DNA from: Rhyacichthys aspro
Taxonomy: Eukaryota > Chordata > Actinopteri > Gobiiformes > Rhyacichthyidae
Reading direction: 5' to 3'
Length of the DNA: 64,000 nt
Assembly: GCA_036850595.1 (NCBI GenBank)
Contig: CM072153.1
Location: 11,984,169-12,048,168, forward strand
A program made the position numbers and the translations under genes. The notes below the pieces were generated by a model. It worked only from the letters and a program-made list of their open reading frames with translations. It had not been told where the DNA came from and searched no databases. Shown piece by piece: positions 31,531 through 42,349 of this stretch. Positions within the stretch are counted from its first letter, which is position 1; each line of letters begins with the position of its first letter.

Positions 31531-33224
31531 TCACCAAGGCAACTGTTCTCCTGTAAAGTTTAGAAATGACCCATGATCTTTTTCAGTCAGTCCTCCAATT
31601 ACAGACAAGACTGCAGAAATGCTTTCCTCTGTACTCAGTGGGGCCTTCAAGGGAAAGGGCACACAGTACAGCTGTCAGCCAGTGCCTCATACATTCATGT
31701 TCACACTACATTTATGTAATGAATTTAAATGAAGACTATGTAACTGTTTGTTAAAGCACTGTTTAAATCACATAGAAATATGTTCAATGTTAGGAAAAAC
31801 AGTAAAATAGTTGAATAGTTTAATACCTGTGAGCCGCCCATGTCAGTTCGGACCCATCCTGGGTGTACAGCCACACAGAGGATCCCAACAGGCTCCAGAT
31901 CCACTGCCATACAGCGACTCAACATATTCAGTGCACTCTAACAGACAAAACAAACGCATTTGAAATAATATGGTGAACCAAAATACATGCAACAAGTACA
32001 CCTGTAAGCTTGGCCCAAACTGCCACCAACTTGACAAAACACAGAGCTAACATTGTGGGGTGTATCTACTGCATATACATCCATATGTACTATAGTAAAT
32101 AGTCACTGAGAGGATACCTTAGATGTTCTGTAGGGGTACCATTTAAAGTTGTTTGCCCTCTCCCCCCAGTTGAGCTCCACTGAGCCCAACAGAGAGGTCA
32201 TGTTTATGACCGCCGCTCTTTGAATGCCCATGGCTCCTCCTTTGGACGCAGCCTTTTTTAGCAGAGGTAGGTATGCCTAAAAATTAAAAATAAATACTGT
32301 GAAAATGACAATGAGTGCCATGGGTTCTTTTATGGTCAAAACTATTTATTGAAACTTCTCTTTGAGTAAACATCAGCGTTTCTCACCTTGGTGATCATCA
32401 GAGGAGCCACCGCATTCGTCTGAAAGTTCTCCATCATATTATCTGCAGTAACCGTCTCAAAGTCTGCTACCACATTGATCCCTGCATTGTTTATCAAGCA
32501 GTTGAGGCCATTTCCTTGAACCAGTTCCCTCACTTCTTCTACCGACCTGTTAATGCTCTCTTGTTTCACAACATCTATCAAGAAAAAAAACAATAAAAAA
32601 AAATGCACAGGGCTGTGACAGTACATACAATTATATTTATGGTGGTGGCTCTTTTTTTTAAATATGTAAATGTATCCTACGTCTACATAATAGTTTGTGC
32701 AGGGGTCTTACAGTAGAATAAATTCTGAAATATACATAAGTAATATTTACATTATAGACTGTGTGTAGGGAAAAAAATTATTATAATGTTGTTTATTTAT
32801 AATGAATTTCTTACCCAGAGTGATAATGTGGATATTGGGATGTTTCTGTGCCAGTTCTTGAAGTTTCTATAGGTCAAGAGAGAGTTATTGGGCTACATAT
32901 AAAGCACATGGCGACCTCTAGTGTTTACTCTAATCGCATTTTGAAGATATTGGACTATTACTGCGTAAAAAAAGCACGGATTTGTACTTGGCTTGTACAC
33001 CAGATAAATATACATGAAAATATATGTCCATACTGCGATCAAGGTGATGTTAAAGTGACTTTGGTGCTTACCTGTGCCCCGGCCGGGTCTCTGCTGGTGG
33101 CTATAATTTTGCCCGGTGAGTAGCCTCCAGTTGCCAGACTTTCCACGATCTGCAGCCCGAGCCCTCGACTTGCCCCGGTTACCAGCACTGACCAGCAGTC
33201 TTTAAAATTCACGACACCACTCAT
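31531..33224 (-). CDS. Short-chain dehydrogenase/reductase, C-factor/sniffer-like (258 aa)
   Basis: Six exons in transcript order: 33224-33072, 32866-32815, 32574-32387, 32276-32118, 31937-31827, 31644-31531. They join in frame to 258 residues. Rossmann-fold SDR features, in order: TGASRGLG cofactor motif (residues 16-23), a D-V adenine-site pair at 69-70, NNAG (97-100), catalytic Ser159 in NMTS, and the YRTSK catalytic Tyr180/Lys184. HPGWVRTDMGG follows, the usual C-terminal segment. An NAD(P)H-dependent carbonyl reductase-type reaction in the cytosol is expected; the substrate is unknown. The overall pattern (LINNAGIN, HPGWVRTDMGG, short length) fits the C-factor/sniffer-like classical SDR group. 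I chose the start at 33224 because family members begin just before the first strand. An in-frame ATG at 33251 would add nine residues. Confidence 0.92.
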
Positions 33225-33251
33225 GCTTATGACAAAAAACAGCTCAGTCAA

Positions 33252-34406
33252 TGCTAGTATTCGTGTTGATGGAGATGCTAACAGTGCAGAGTTTAGCTAT
33301 GGCGCTGATCCTCCGGCAGGTGGAAGGATTGCTCCGCGGGATTAACACGGTGAAGTATTTAGGCTACCAGATTATTTTAATAGGCTACAAGTACAACAAG
33401 GGCTATGGGTTTACAGTGGCTGTTAGTTCACTGTTTGTCATTCCTTCTCTTTTGATAATCCTTTTGATTAATAATTGATAATAATAGTGTATAAAATTAA
33501 AGAAGTTCTCCCTAAATCCATTGTAGAGATATGGTTATGTGACTCTAACCTTCCTCTAAACCACCCTAAAGTGCTTATCATCACAAGTCATACCTCCAGA
33601 TAGATATATCAATGTTTTTATAAGAATGAAATTCATTAAAGCTACACTACCTGATTTTAAATTTGCAATCCCCGTCTCAGATTCCTTTCACCCCCAAAAG
33701 CAGCCTTGGGGCCTCTCCCGCTTCTCTTTTATTAAAAAAATATGATACCGGACCTTTTTTTTTCTCCACAAAACACAATGTAAAACCACTCACCAAACTG
33801 AAGTTTAGAGTTAGCTTAGCTGCGACTTCAGCGTCATACGGCAATTATCTCCTCGTTAAAGTTGGGTGATTGAAATGACAATATTTATCAGCGTTTTATG
33901 TTGCCTCCTTTTTCTCTGTTGATGCTTTTCTTTTTTTGAGCTGTTTTGCTGTTAAAAGACATATTCAGCGCTAAAAAGTTATTGGCAGCTATTAAACTTC
34001 CAGGAACATAATATGACAAGCCGGGGGCGACCAATGGGAGCGCTCGTTTTATAAGCATGTGACTTTTTGGCATGTGATTGGCCAAGGTTTTCCATTTCTG
34101 AATAGAGGTTCTCAGCTATTAAAATTCCTTATAATAAACAGTAGAAAGCATCACAAAGCTTGTTCTTTTTCACTACTTTGCTTTTACAATATACTATTTG
34201 GGGTTTAAACCATTGTCCCAAACTAGAATTAAAAATATGTCTATTTAAATGTAAGAGATTATTTGTGATGACCGAACTCTACACAAAACCTTACCACCTA
34301 GAATATCTGTTGTGCCTTTCTCACTACAGTATATAAATGCTCTTTGTTGTCAACCAGAGTTTGATTGAACAAGAGGTCTTTTTTTGATCATTTTCATGTG
34401 CATGTG
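33252..34406. other. Intergenic region upstream of the SDR gene, no gene recognised
   Basis: The part next to the SDR start is likely its promoter. A 75-codon plus-strand open frame starting at 33251 overlaps this area, but it has no recognisable family features or splice support. Nothing else is supported. Confidence 0.5.
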
Positions 34407-34763
34407 TGTGGCGGGGCTCTAGTCAAACCCAGGCAAAGTCGGAAATGCGTGTTCAAGTGGTGTGCCAGTGTCCAATGTGCAAAACAGCCAAAAAGTGCAA
34501 AAATATATACAGTGAATACCAGTCATCAAAATGTATTTACAAATGTACAAAAACAAAGAAAGTCTAAAGTCAGAGTTTTGTCAAAAAAAACCTCAAACAC
34601 CGAGCTCAGAGTGCTCTCAGCCAACGTTACCTGCACTGTCCCTGCTCAAGACCAGACTGACTACAGCCCTGAAATGGCTCCTCTAAATACCCCTCTGGCC
34701 CCTCCCATTGGGCTTCAGTTTTACACACAATATAAATCGCTAAACAAACAAACAGTTGAAACA
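34407..34763 (-). repeat. Downstream (3') LTR of the Gypsy-like element
   Basis: 357 bp, colinear with the LTR at 36761-37143 apart from two small deletions near its low-coordinate end. It contains the shared blocks CTCTAGTCAAACCC and CCCATTGGGCTTC. Confidence 0.8.
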
Positions 34764-35277
<514 letters not shown>

Positions 35278-35453
35278 CACATTTGTTTTTCAAATCGCCG
35301 CTGGCGGCGGGACTTCCTTGGCCCCTTCCTCCCACAGACTACTATCTAAGTCTGGCAGAGGTTGGATACCAGCTTTTGCCTGAGCTCGGGTAAGGACAGG
35401 GCAAGACACATTCACAGGACATTCCCCATCCCCCCAAAGTCCGCTTCACCCAA

Positions 35454-36686
35454 CTACTCATTCTCATTCAACAGGTCCAGGAGAACATCCCAACCGAGTA
35501 TAGCATCCACAGGTAAGTTCTCTACTACTCCAACAGTTACCAGGTAGGGCTGTCCCGCTATAGTTACAGTCACATCCACAGTCGGGTAAGGATGACGAGC
35601 TCCATGCACGTATAATATGACCACAGGCTTGCTATAGTCCATAGTGCTTACTGCCACTGAGCTACGCTTGACTAGGGACATAAAGCTACCAGTGTCCAGT
35701 AAAACAGTTACCTCTTGGCCATTGATCAGGACATTTTTAAACCGCTGCATAATACCTGGAGCTTCACTAACCGCTCCTGACTCCAGCCTTGGTGGATAGC
35801 ACGCCCCACTGAGTTTAGCCTTACGAATCGGGCAAACAGGCTTTGTGACCTGGCTGCTGGCAGTAAAAAAACCACGCAAGAGCTCCATGATGATCGCCTC
35901 GCCGATCTGCTCCTTGCTGTGTTCCTCCGGCCGTATCCATCGACGATAGAGACCTCTGAGGCGGTGATAGATCTCTGTGGGGTTTTCACCTGGTGGCACC
36001 GTGGCGGAGCGAAACTGCTGGTGGTAGGTCTCAGGTGAAATATCAAACTTGGTCAGGAGGGCTGCCTTCAAGTCCCTGTAACAGTGGGCTCTTTCCTCAT
36101 CCATAGCAGAATAGGCCTCCAATGCCTTGCCAGTCAGTAGTGGTACAAGTCGACAAGCCCACTCATCCTCCGGCCACCTCCAAGTTTTGGCTATACGCTT
36201 GAAACGTAGCAGAGAGTTTTCCATGGCTTCACCACTTTGATATTGTGGTATTTTGGGCTCACTGTAATGCCTCCACTCCAGTCTTGGTCTGTTTCCATGT
36301 TATGGTGGCTCAGCTGCATCAGTGACCTCCATGCGACTTCCATGGAAGAGCGACCTCTGGCCTCCAGGGGTGGGCAGTCCCATTCTGGGGCTACTGGCTG
36401 TCATTGTTGAGGCTGGTGTGAGTGGAGCTGGCAGGTGTGGAGCTGGCTGCAGCGGAGATGCTGGCTGAGCCATCCATCCTGTCCCAGGGAGAGAGTCTCT
36501 TAGTCCCCGGAGCTCTGCCAATAAGCCTTCTTCTCTACGTTGCTGACCTGCCAAAAACTCCCTCATCAGACCCATCATTCCTTCTTTAGGCTGCAATGAA
36601 GGCACTGGTTTCTCTTGGGCCTCCTCATCCTCCTCCGTCTCCCATGCTCTGCAGCTGCAGGCACCTCCACGTGTGCCCAAGGGCAT
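35454..36686 (-). pseudogene. Broken gag-protease of the Gypsy-like retrotransposon
   Basis: One minus-strand frame carries two open parts separated by a single in-frame TAA at 36300-36302. The upstream part (36686-36303) is Gln/Pro-rich and acidic. The downstream part (36224-35454) has a capsid-like helical segment (WPEDEWACRLVPLLTGKA...), then a retropepsin-like aspartic protease with the active-site triplet DTG in VLLDTGS and a C-terminal ILGWD motif. The normal zinc-knuckle region between capsid and protease looks shortened. No polymerase domains follow. Fusion of gag with protease is usual in fish Ty3/Gypsy elements. Confidence 0.75.
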
Positions 36687-36740
36687 TGCGACCGCAGTCC
36701 TGTGCGCTTTGGAAGGCGAATACTCTGTTTCCGACTAGCC

Positions 36741-36758
36741 ATCCCACTTCTGACACCA
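36741..36758 (-). other. Primer binding site, tRNA-Leu type
   Basis: Minus-strand TGGTGTCAGAAGTGGGAT begins two bases inside the upstream LTR. It matches the complement of the 3' end of vertebrate tRNA-Leu (TGGTGTCAGGAGTGGGAT, as I recall it) with one mismatch. This fixes the element's orientation. Confidence 0.75.
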
Positions 36759-36760
36759 AC

Positions 36761-37143
36761 TGTGGTGGGGCTCTAGTCAAACCCAGGCAAAGCCAGGAAA
36801 TGGAAATCGGAAATGGGTGTTCAAGTGGTATTTATTGTGCCAGTGTCCAATGTGCAAGACAGCCAAAAAGTGCAAAAATATATAGGCTACAGTGAATACC
36901 AGTCATCAAAATGTATTTACAAATGTACAAAAACAAAGAAAGTCTAAAGTCAGATTTTTGTCAAAAAAAACCTCAAACACCAAGCTCAGAGTGCTCTCAG
37001 CCAACGTTACCTGCACTGTCCCTGCTCAAGACCAGACTGAATACAGGCCTGAAATGGCTCCTCTAAATACCCCTCTGGCCCCTCCCATTGGGCTTCAGTT
37101 TTACACACAATATAAATCACTAAACAAACAAACAGTTGAAACA
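36761..37143 (-). repeat. Upstream (5') LTR of the Gypsy-like element
   Basis: 383 bp, TG...CA ended on the minus strand, and a direct repeat of 34407-34763. The primer binding site abuts its low-coordinate end, so this is the 5' LTR. Confidence 0.8.
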
Positions 37144-37239
37144 TAAACATATGGGCTGTTCTCGTATACAACTACATTCAAATAATGATTAATAAAGGAT
37201 GACCGAAAGGGCGGTTATAGGTTTTTATGTTTAGGTTAC

Positions 37240-37353
37240 CTAATGCGCATCACGTGATCAGCTCCAGCGCGCGAACAGCGTCCATTTAAACCACCCGGAA
37301 GTTATGGCTCGGGTTGGCTCAGACGCGCAGCATCAGACAACACAGAGAAACAG
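37240..37353 (+). promoter_or_regulatory. Candidate CpG-rich promoter with first exon
   Basis: In otherwise AT-rich, transposon-filled DNA this stretch has many CpGs, a palindromic CACGTG site (37251-37256) and an ETS-like CCGGAAG (37295-37301). An ATG at 37304 opens a frame of about 16 codons that runs exactly to a perfect donor, CAG|GTAAGTG (exon end 37353). That is the look of a promoter plus first exon. I cannot find convincing downstream exons, so it could be a decayed gene start, a non-coding RNA promoter or chance. Confidence 0.35.
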
Positions 37354-37574
37354 GTAAGTGCTAGCATGTATGAATGACCCAAGCTAACGCTCTCAAGTGT
37401 GCACCCTTGGGAGCATAAAAGCGGCAGGAAAACGGGAAAAAGGCGTTGGTCGTGTGTCGGGTGCGTATTAATGAAACAGCGGGGTAAAAGAGGAATTAGC
37501 GAGTGTGAGTGAAAATGTGTGTGCATGCGCTCACTATTCATTGACGGGCGTGCTCCGTCACAATGTGTTTATTT

Positions 37575-37937
37575 TTTTCATTCATTATTGCTTATTCTCC
37601 TTAGGGGTTGTTGGTTACTGAAGCCTATCCCAGAAGCTTTGGGCCTGAAGTGGTGTACAGCCTAGACAATGGCCAGTTAGTCACAGCTGACACTTAGAGA
37701 CAGATATTGACCGACAACCATTTACTCACTAGGGATACTTTAGATTAGCCAATTGACCTATACATGCATGCCTTTGGGTGTGAGGAGGCCGGAGTACCGG
37801 AAAGAACCCACAGTAACACGGGGAGGACATGCAGACTCCACACAGAGTGAGAGTTGGCCGGCTGAGGATCGAACTCATGACCTTCTTGCTGTGAAGCAGG
37901 AAGGTTATGAAGCCACTCTGCCACTGTGCACCTCATT
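37575..37937 (-). mobile_element. tRNA-headed SINE, full-length copy, minus strand
   Basis: Read on the minus strand it has a tRNA-like head with a B-box (GAGTTCGATCC), then the body GTCTGCATGTCCTCCCCGTG, GCATGCATGTATAGGT and GGGATAGGCT. It ends near AATAAGCAATAATGAATGA. The same body recurs at 39605-39756, 39965-40285 and 41579-41747. The tail resembles the GATAAGCGGTAGAAGATGAATGA end common in teleost RTE-mobilised repeats; the family name is tentative. Confidence 0.65.
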
Positions 37938-37939
37938 TG

Positions 37940-39600
37940 TCATTATCTCACAGAAGAAAAAATTCTTGTCTATAAAGAAGAGCTGTTTGGTTTATTTATA
38001 CATCTTCACTAAGAGACAGAATTTTGAAATTTGAAATGCATTAAGTTGAATCAAGAAAGATTACTGAAAGATGCGTGTTTGGTTTTGCTTTCTGACAGTT
38101 TTCAAATATTGAGTCTAAGCTGGAAGACCAGAGAAAAGGGTGAGAGCACAGCTGATGGAGCTTATGCAGTCCGAGCACACAGATGGTTCCTCTGGCAAAC
38201 TCCTGGGTCCAGATTTTCTTAAAGCTTCTGGTGCTGGAGAGAAGTAGATATCCCACTCGGCTCCAGGTCAGTTCATTTGGAATGTCTGTGCTTCTCTGAG
38301 AGACATTACCTTGGCACAAATCACACTGTGCAAATTATGGTTCGGGAACAGTACAATACTGACTGGCTCGACTCAGCATAATATCCATTGTCCACAAATA
38401 AAATTCAATAATTTCCTGGCATGTACCGCATTGTGTCAGAGCTGAGGGAGGGCTGCTATTTGACCACTTCAGCATTGTACAAACATATCTATCAACAAGG
38501 CCTCAGTACATGTACATCTCTGTTGTACTTAATGGCCACAGCTGCCAAAAATTGATACAAAAATGCAACCATTAATGTTTTAGTTTCAATCTTGGTTGTA
38601 CAGAGCCAGATTAAGCATTCTACTATCATTATTAACACATTGAAGAGTGATACTGGACAGTTTCTTATTAGTTATATTTTGTACTTTACATAATTTTGCC
38701 TTTTTCTGATAAAATGCATTTGTCATAATTAGGAATAATTGAGGATGTGAGCTATTTAATGCACTGGGGTGCAATGCAATGTTTAACCAAAACAAATGGC
38801 ATGAAGTCTTTCCAGGAGCTTTATCTGCTTCTTAAAATGGAAATATTGATCATCATGTATGAAGTTCTTCCTTTCTCATTTCCCCAATAGGATCCACTTT
38901 CATATGCCCTTCCTGGACGTTTTCTATATTTACTTTGTGGTATGGAAAAAAACATTAACAGGCCTTCGGGACACGCTATGAAATTATAGGATCACTGACG
39001 GTCTATATAGGAAAGTAAAAGGGTATAGAGTTTGCAGCTGCTTCACTACATTAAAATAATAGATTGTTGAAATGAAGATCACCATTCACAGGCGATCGCA
39101 AAGGGAACTAACTCTGTTGAAACTGAATTAAGAACTATTCCAACTGAGACATTGTAGGCTGTATTTATGAGCATTCAACTGGAAGACAATCCTCCTGATG
39201 CCACACGCACAGCATCTGGCCAAATGAGTAGTCTTGAGTCTTTCAGATCTTGCACAGTATAATGTTAAAGTGCACAAATATTTTTTTGTTCTTATTTGCT
39301 GTGTCTATGTTTGCAGGGTTAGCGTTCATTGTATCAGATATACCAGAATCTCTACTGGCGCATCCGTTTTTACTTATTTATCATCACTTATTTAATTTAT
39401 GTGAGATATATTTATAGAATCCATCAATAAAATAGCAGGGTTCTTTTCATCAATTAATAAATCATGCCTGATATGTTTGTATGGTTTGTATATTCAAGGC
39501 ACTGCCTCCTGTTTGCCTTAATGCTATGTCAGCAATGTGATATTATGAGCCCATCACATTAGTAGCCTAATGTTATTCTTTATGTGAATCTGTTTATAGA
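37940..39600. other. Intergenic DNA, no gene recognised
   Basis: About 1.7 kb of AT-rich sequence with only short open frames lacking motifs. A small segment at about 38100-38140, between a CAG and a GTGAG, could mimic an exon. Its frame is closed on both sides by stops and it has no family features. Confidence 0.5.
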
Positions 39601-39604
39601 CACT

Positions 39605-39756
39605 TCAGAAGGTCGTGGGTTCGATTCTCAGACCAGTCGACTCTCATTCTTTTGTGTGAGGAGTCTGTATGTCCTCCCCGTGTTACCGTAGGTTCTCTCA
39701 GGCTTCCACCTACCGTCCAATGACATGCATGTGTAGGTAAATTGGTGAATCTAAAG
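39605..39756 (+). mobile_element. SINE copy, 5' half (interrupted)
   Basis: Contains the tRNA B-box-like GGGTTCGATTCT and the body GAGTCTGTATGTCCTCCCCGTG through TTGGTGAATCTAAAG. It stops where the intact copy at 39965-40285 continues with the CCCCTAGTGGATGAATGTGAG block. That missing half appears at 41579-41747. Confidence 0.6.
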
Positions 39757-39964
39757 CAGGGGTGTCAAGCTCAAGTTATGATGGGCCAGAAAAGTAAATT
39801 CTATTGAAGGGCTAAATATTGTGACATATGAATATGTTTCATTAAGTTTTAGAGTGTTTTTTTTTTTTTTTTAAACTATGTTTTTATTAAAAGTTTTTAA
39901 GAGAATTAAGACAGAATAACCGACCCAAAACATCGTTGGCTGATTGTAGCCAACCCAAACATCA

Positions 39965-40285
39965 TTGGCTAACTCTGGTCTTTCTGTGAGGAGTCTGCAT
40001 GTCCTCCCCGTGTCACCGTGGGTTCTCTCCAGGATCTCCGGCTTCCTACCACCGTTCCAAAGACATGCATGTATAGGTGAATTGGTGACTCTAAAGTGCC
40101 CCTAGTGGATGAATGTGAGAGTGAATGGTTGTCTGTCAATGTATGTCTAAGTGTCAGCCCTGCGACGAACTGGCCACTGTCCAGGGTGTACCCCGCCCAA
40201 GGCCCAAAGCAGCTGGGATAGGCTCCAGCCACCCGCGACCCCACGAGTGGGATAAGCGGTAGAAGATGAATGAATGAATGAATAA
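39965..40285 (+). mobile_element. SINE copy lacking the tRNA head
   Basis: Body and tail are nearly complete: GAGTCTGCATGTCCTCCCC, GACATGCATGTATAGGTGA, CAGGGTGTACCCCGCC, GGGATAGGCTCCAGCC and GATAAGCGGTAGAAGATGAA followed by (TGAA)n. It lies within the segment that splits the SINE halves at 39605-39756 and 41579-41747. Confidence 0.7.
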
Positions 40286-40379
40286 CTAAACAGTGACCGA
40301 CAAAAATAAAAAAAGTCAATCAGAAAGAGCCATCTGGTGAACAGAGTAAAACAAATAATACAAATGGAAATGCTCACAG

Positions 40380-41480
40380 ATTCTTGTCCAGATAATTATT
40401 CCATTTTTCCCAGTATTGTTCACATTTTTCAGAGGAATGTCTGATGGAAAAAGTTAGTCGCTCCATAACGTAAAGTTATAATGTCCGTCCATCCTGAAAC
40501 AGTTGGTGGGTCCTCCTTTAACCATTTTCGTGTTATAGCCTTTTTGCTGGCTGCCTGTAATATTTGCAACAGATATCTGTCTCGTTTCCTTAATTCTGTT
40601 GGTATGTTACCCAAATAAAATACACTGAAGCTCTCCTCCAGCTGCAGTCCAATAATCATTTGAATTGTCTCAACAACATCTGTCCAATAGGGAGAAATCT
40701 TAGGACACTCCCAAAAAATATGGAAGTGGCCAGCTGATGCATACCCACATTTCCTCCAACATCTACCATGTTCAACATTTTTACTCTGAAGTTCCTTAAC
40801 TCTGGGGGTAACAAAAAACCTCACTGCACTTTTCCAAGAAAACTCCCTCCATAAATCAGAGCTTGAAGTAGTTGCTATAGTGTTACAAATATTTAACCAG
40901 TCGTCTTCAGACAATTCTATTCTAGCCTCTTTCTCCCATCTGAGCTTAATGTACATAGTAGACAGTTTCTTTTCCGTTTGCAGTACAGAGTAAATCCTGG
41001 AAATCTGTTTTTTAGTCAGTTTTACATGCATCAATAAAAATGTTAATTAAAGATTTTCTATCCTGTTTTTTTGAGATATCTGCATTAAAATGATGTCTTA
41101 ATTGAAGATATCTATAAAAGTCATCTTTCTCTAAATTATAACTGTCTGATAATTGTTGGAAAGTGTCAAGACCTTTTTCAGAAGATATTTTCCAATATGC
41201 AGTAATGCCCCAGCTGCACCAGTGTTTAAACCTACTATCAATTTTTGCAGGGGTGAATTCTGTATCATATGCTGGCCAGCGTAAGATTTTTGCAAAGTTT
41301 TACAGTGTTTTAATGTGAGCTTTCTTCTCCATACTTTGATGCCTCTTTTACGCACAACATTTTGTGAATTCACTTCAATTTGTTTCACTTTTTTCCTCAT
41401 TTTAAGCAGCATTTTTGGTCCCTGGACCCCTGGTTTGTCATTCTGTCTATTTTGGTGTGAGTGGCGTTCTTCCGTATTAA
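40380..41480 (-). mobile_element. L1/Tx1-type LINE 3' fragment, broken ORF2
   Basis: The minus strand encodes the C-terminal part of an L1-like ORF2 (41034-40429). Diagnostic pieces are CWRKCG...GHFHIFWECP, a zinc-finger-like CxxC...H...C, and QAASKKAITRKWLKEDPPT, the usual fish L1 C-terminus. An upstream portion (41412-41131) is in a different frame, so the copy carries at least one frameshift. No reverse transcriptase core or endonuclease is present: it is 5'-truncated and dead. Confidence 0.75.
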
Positions 41481-41578
41481 TTATCTGTCCCTTAAAAGTC
41501 CCTTAAAAATCACTTACAAAATTTATTGGAGGGGCAAATAACACATTCCAAAGGTTCTTATTTGCCCCCCCCCCAAAG

Positions 41579-41747
41579 TATCCCCAGTAAATGAATGTGA
41601 GAGTGAGGCTGTCAGAGGCTGTCACTGTCTGTGTCTGAATTTCCATTGTCCATGGTGTACACCGCCTCAGGCCCAAAGGGATAGGCTCCAGCCACCCGTG
41701 ACCCTAACGAGACTAAGGGGTAGAAGATGAATGAATGAAAGACAGAC
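41579..41747 (+). mobile_element. SINE copy, 3' half
   Basis: Starts at AAGTATCCCCAGTAAATGAATGTGAG, equivalent to the middle of the intact SINE. It runs through GGGATAGGCTCCAGCC to GGGGTAGAAGATGAATGAATGA. It begins at about the point where the 39605-39756 copy stops. Confidence 0.6.
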
Positions 41748-41804
41748 TGGAGAGAATTCTTTTATACCAAATGTGAATACCACATGGACCTATGTGCACT
41801 GACC

Positions 41805-42341
41805 CAGAGGTGTGGACTTCAGTCACATGACTTGGACTCACGTCAGACTGGAGTCTCAAATTGGATGACTTCTAGCTTGACTTGAGAAAATGTAAAAAGA
41901 CTTGTAACTCGACTTAGACTTTTACACCAATGACTAAGACTTAACTTGGACTTGAGTCTGTGACCTGAAAAGACTTGATGCTTCTGCCCCAAAGATTAAA
42001 AGAAGGTTATTTGAAAAGTGCGCAAGAAACAATTCATTTTTTCTGTAAAGCTCAGTGCACTACTGTATTAAGTCAGTCAGGCCCCAAGGCCAAAAAGCAG
42101 CCCACACATTGTAAATCACTGATTACCAAAGCATCAAAAATGTTCTTTAGAAATACAAGCACTTGTCAATTGAACTTACTTTATACTTTCTTTGTTAAAT
42201 AAATTTAAAAGCTTACTCCAGCCAAGGAGTTGAAACCTTGAAGTATAAGACGTTGGACTTGACTTGAACTTGTGGGCCTTGACTTGGGACTTGACTCAGG
42301 ACTCTCCAGTCTTGACTTAGGAACTTGACTTGGGACCTCTG
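41805..42341. mobile_element. Non-autonomous hAT-type MITE with perfect 8-bp target-site duplication
   Basis: 537 bp bounded by inverted CAGAGGT ends (CAGAGGTGTGGACTTC at the left; the reverse complement of the right end reads CAGAGGTCCCAAGTC). It is flanked by identical CACTGACC octamers at 41797-41804 and 42342-42349. An 8-bp duplication is the hAT hallmark. The interior repeats GACTTG/ACTTGGACT motifs, familiar from a common teleost repeat, and has no transposase. Confidence 0.85.
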
Positions 42342-42349
42342 CACTGACC

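Noticed and set aside
33251..33478. A 75-codon plus-strand frame divergent from the SDR gene
   Set aside because: Hydrophobic but without recognisable motifs. It overlaps the SDR start region, and I see no splice or conservation support.
38085..38145. Possible exon between a CAG and a GTGAG at about 38.1 kb downstream of the orphan promoter
   Set aside because: The frame has nearby stops and no family signature, and linking it to the 37353 donor would be guesswork.
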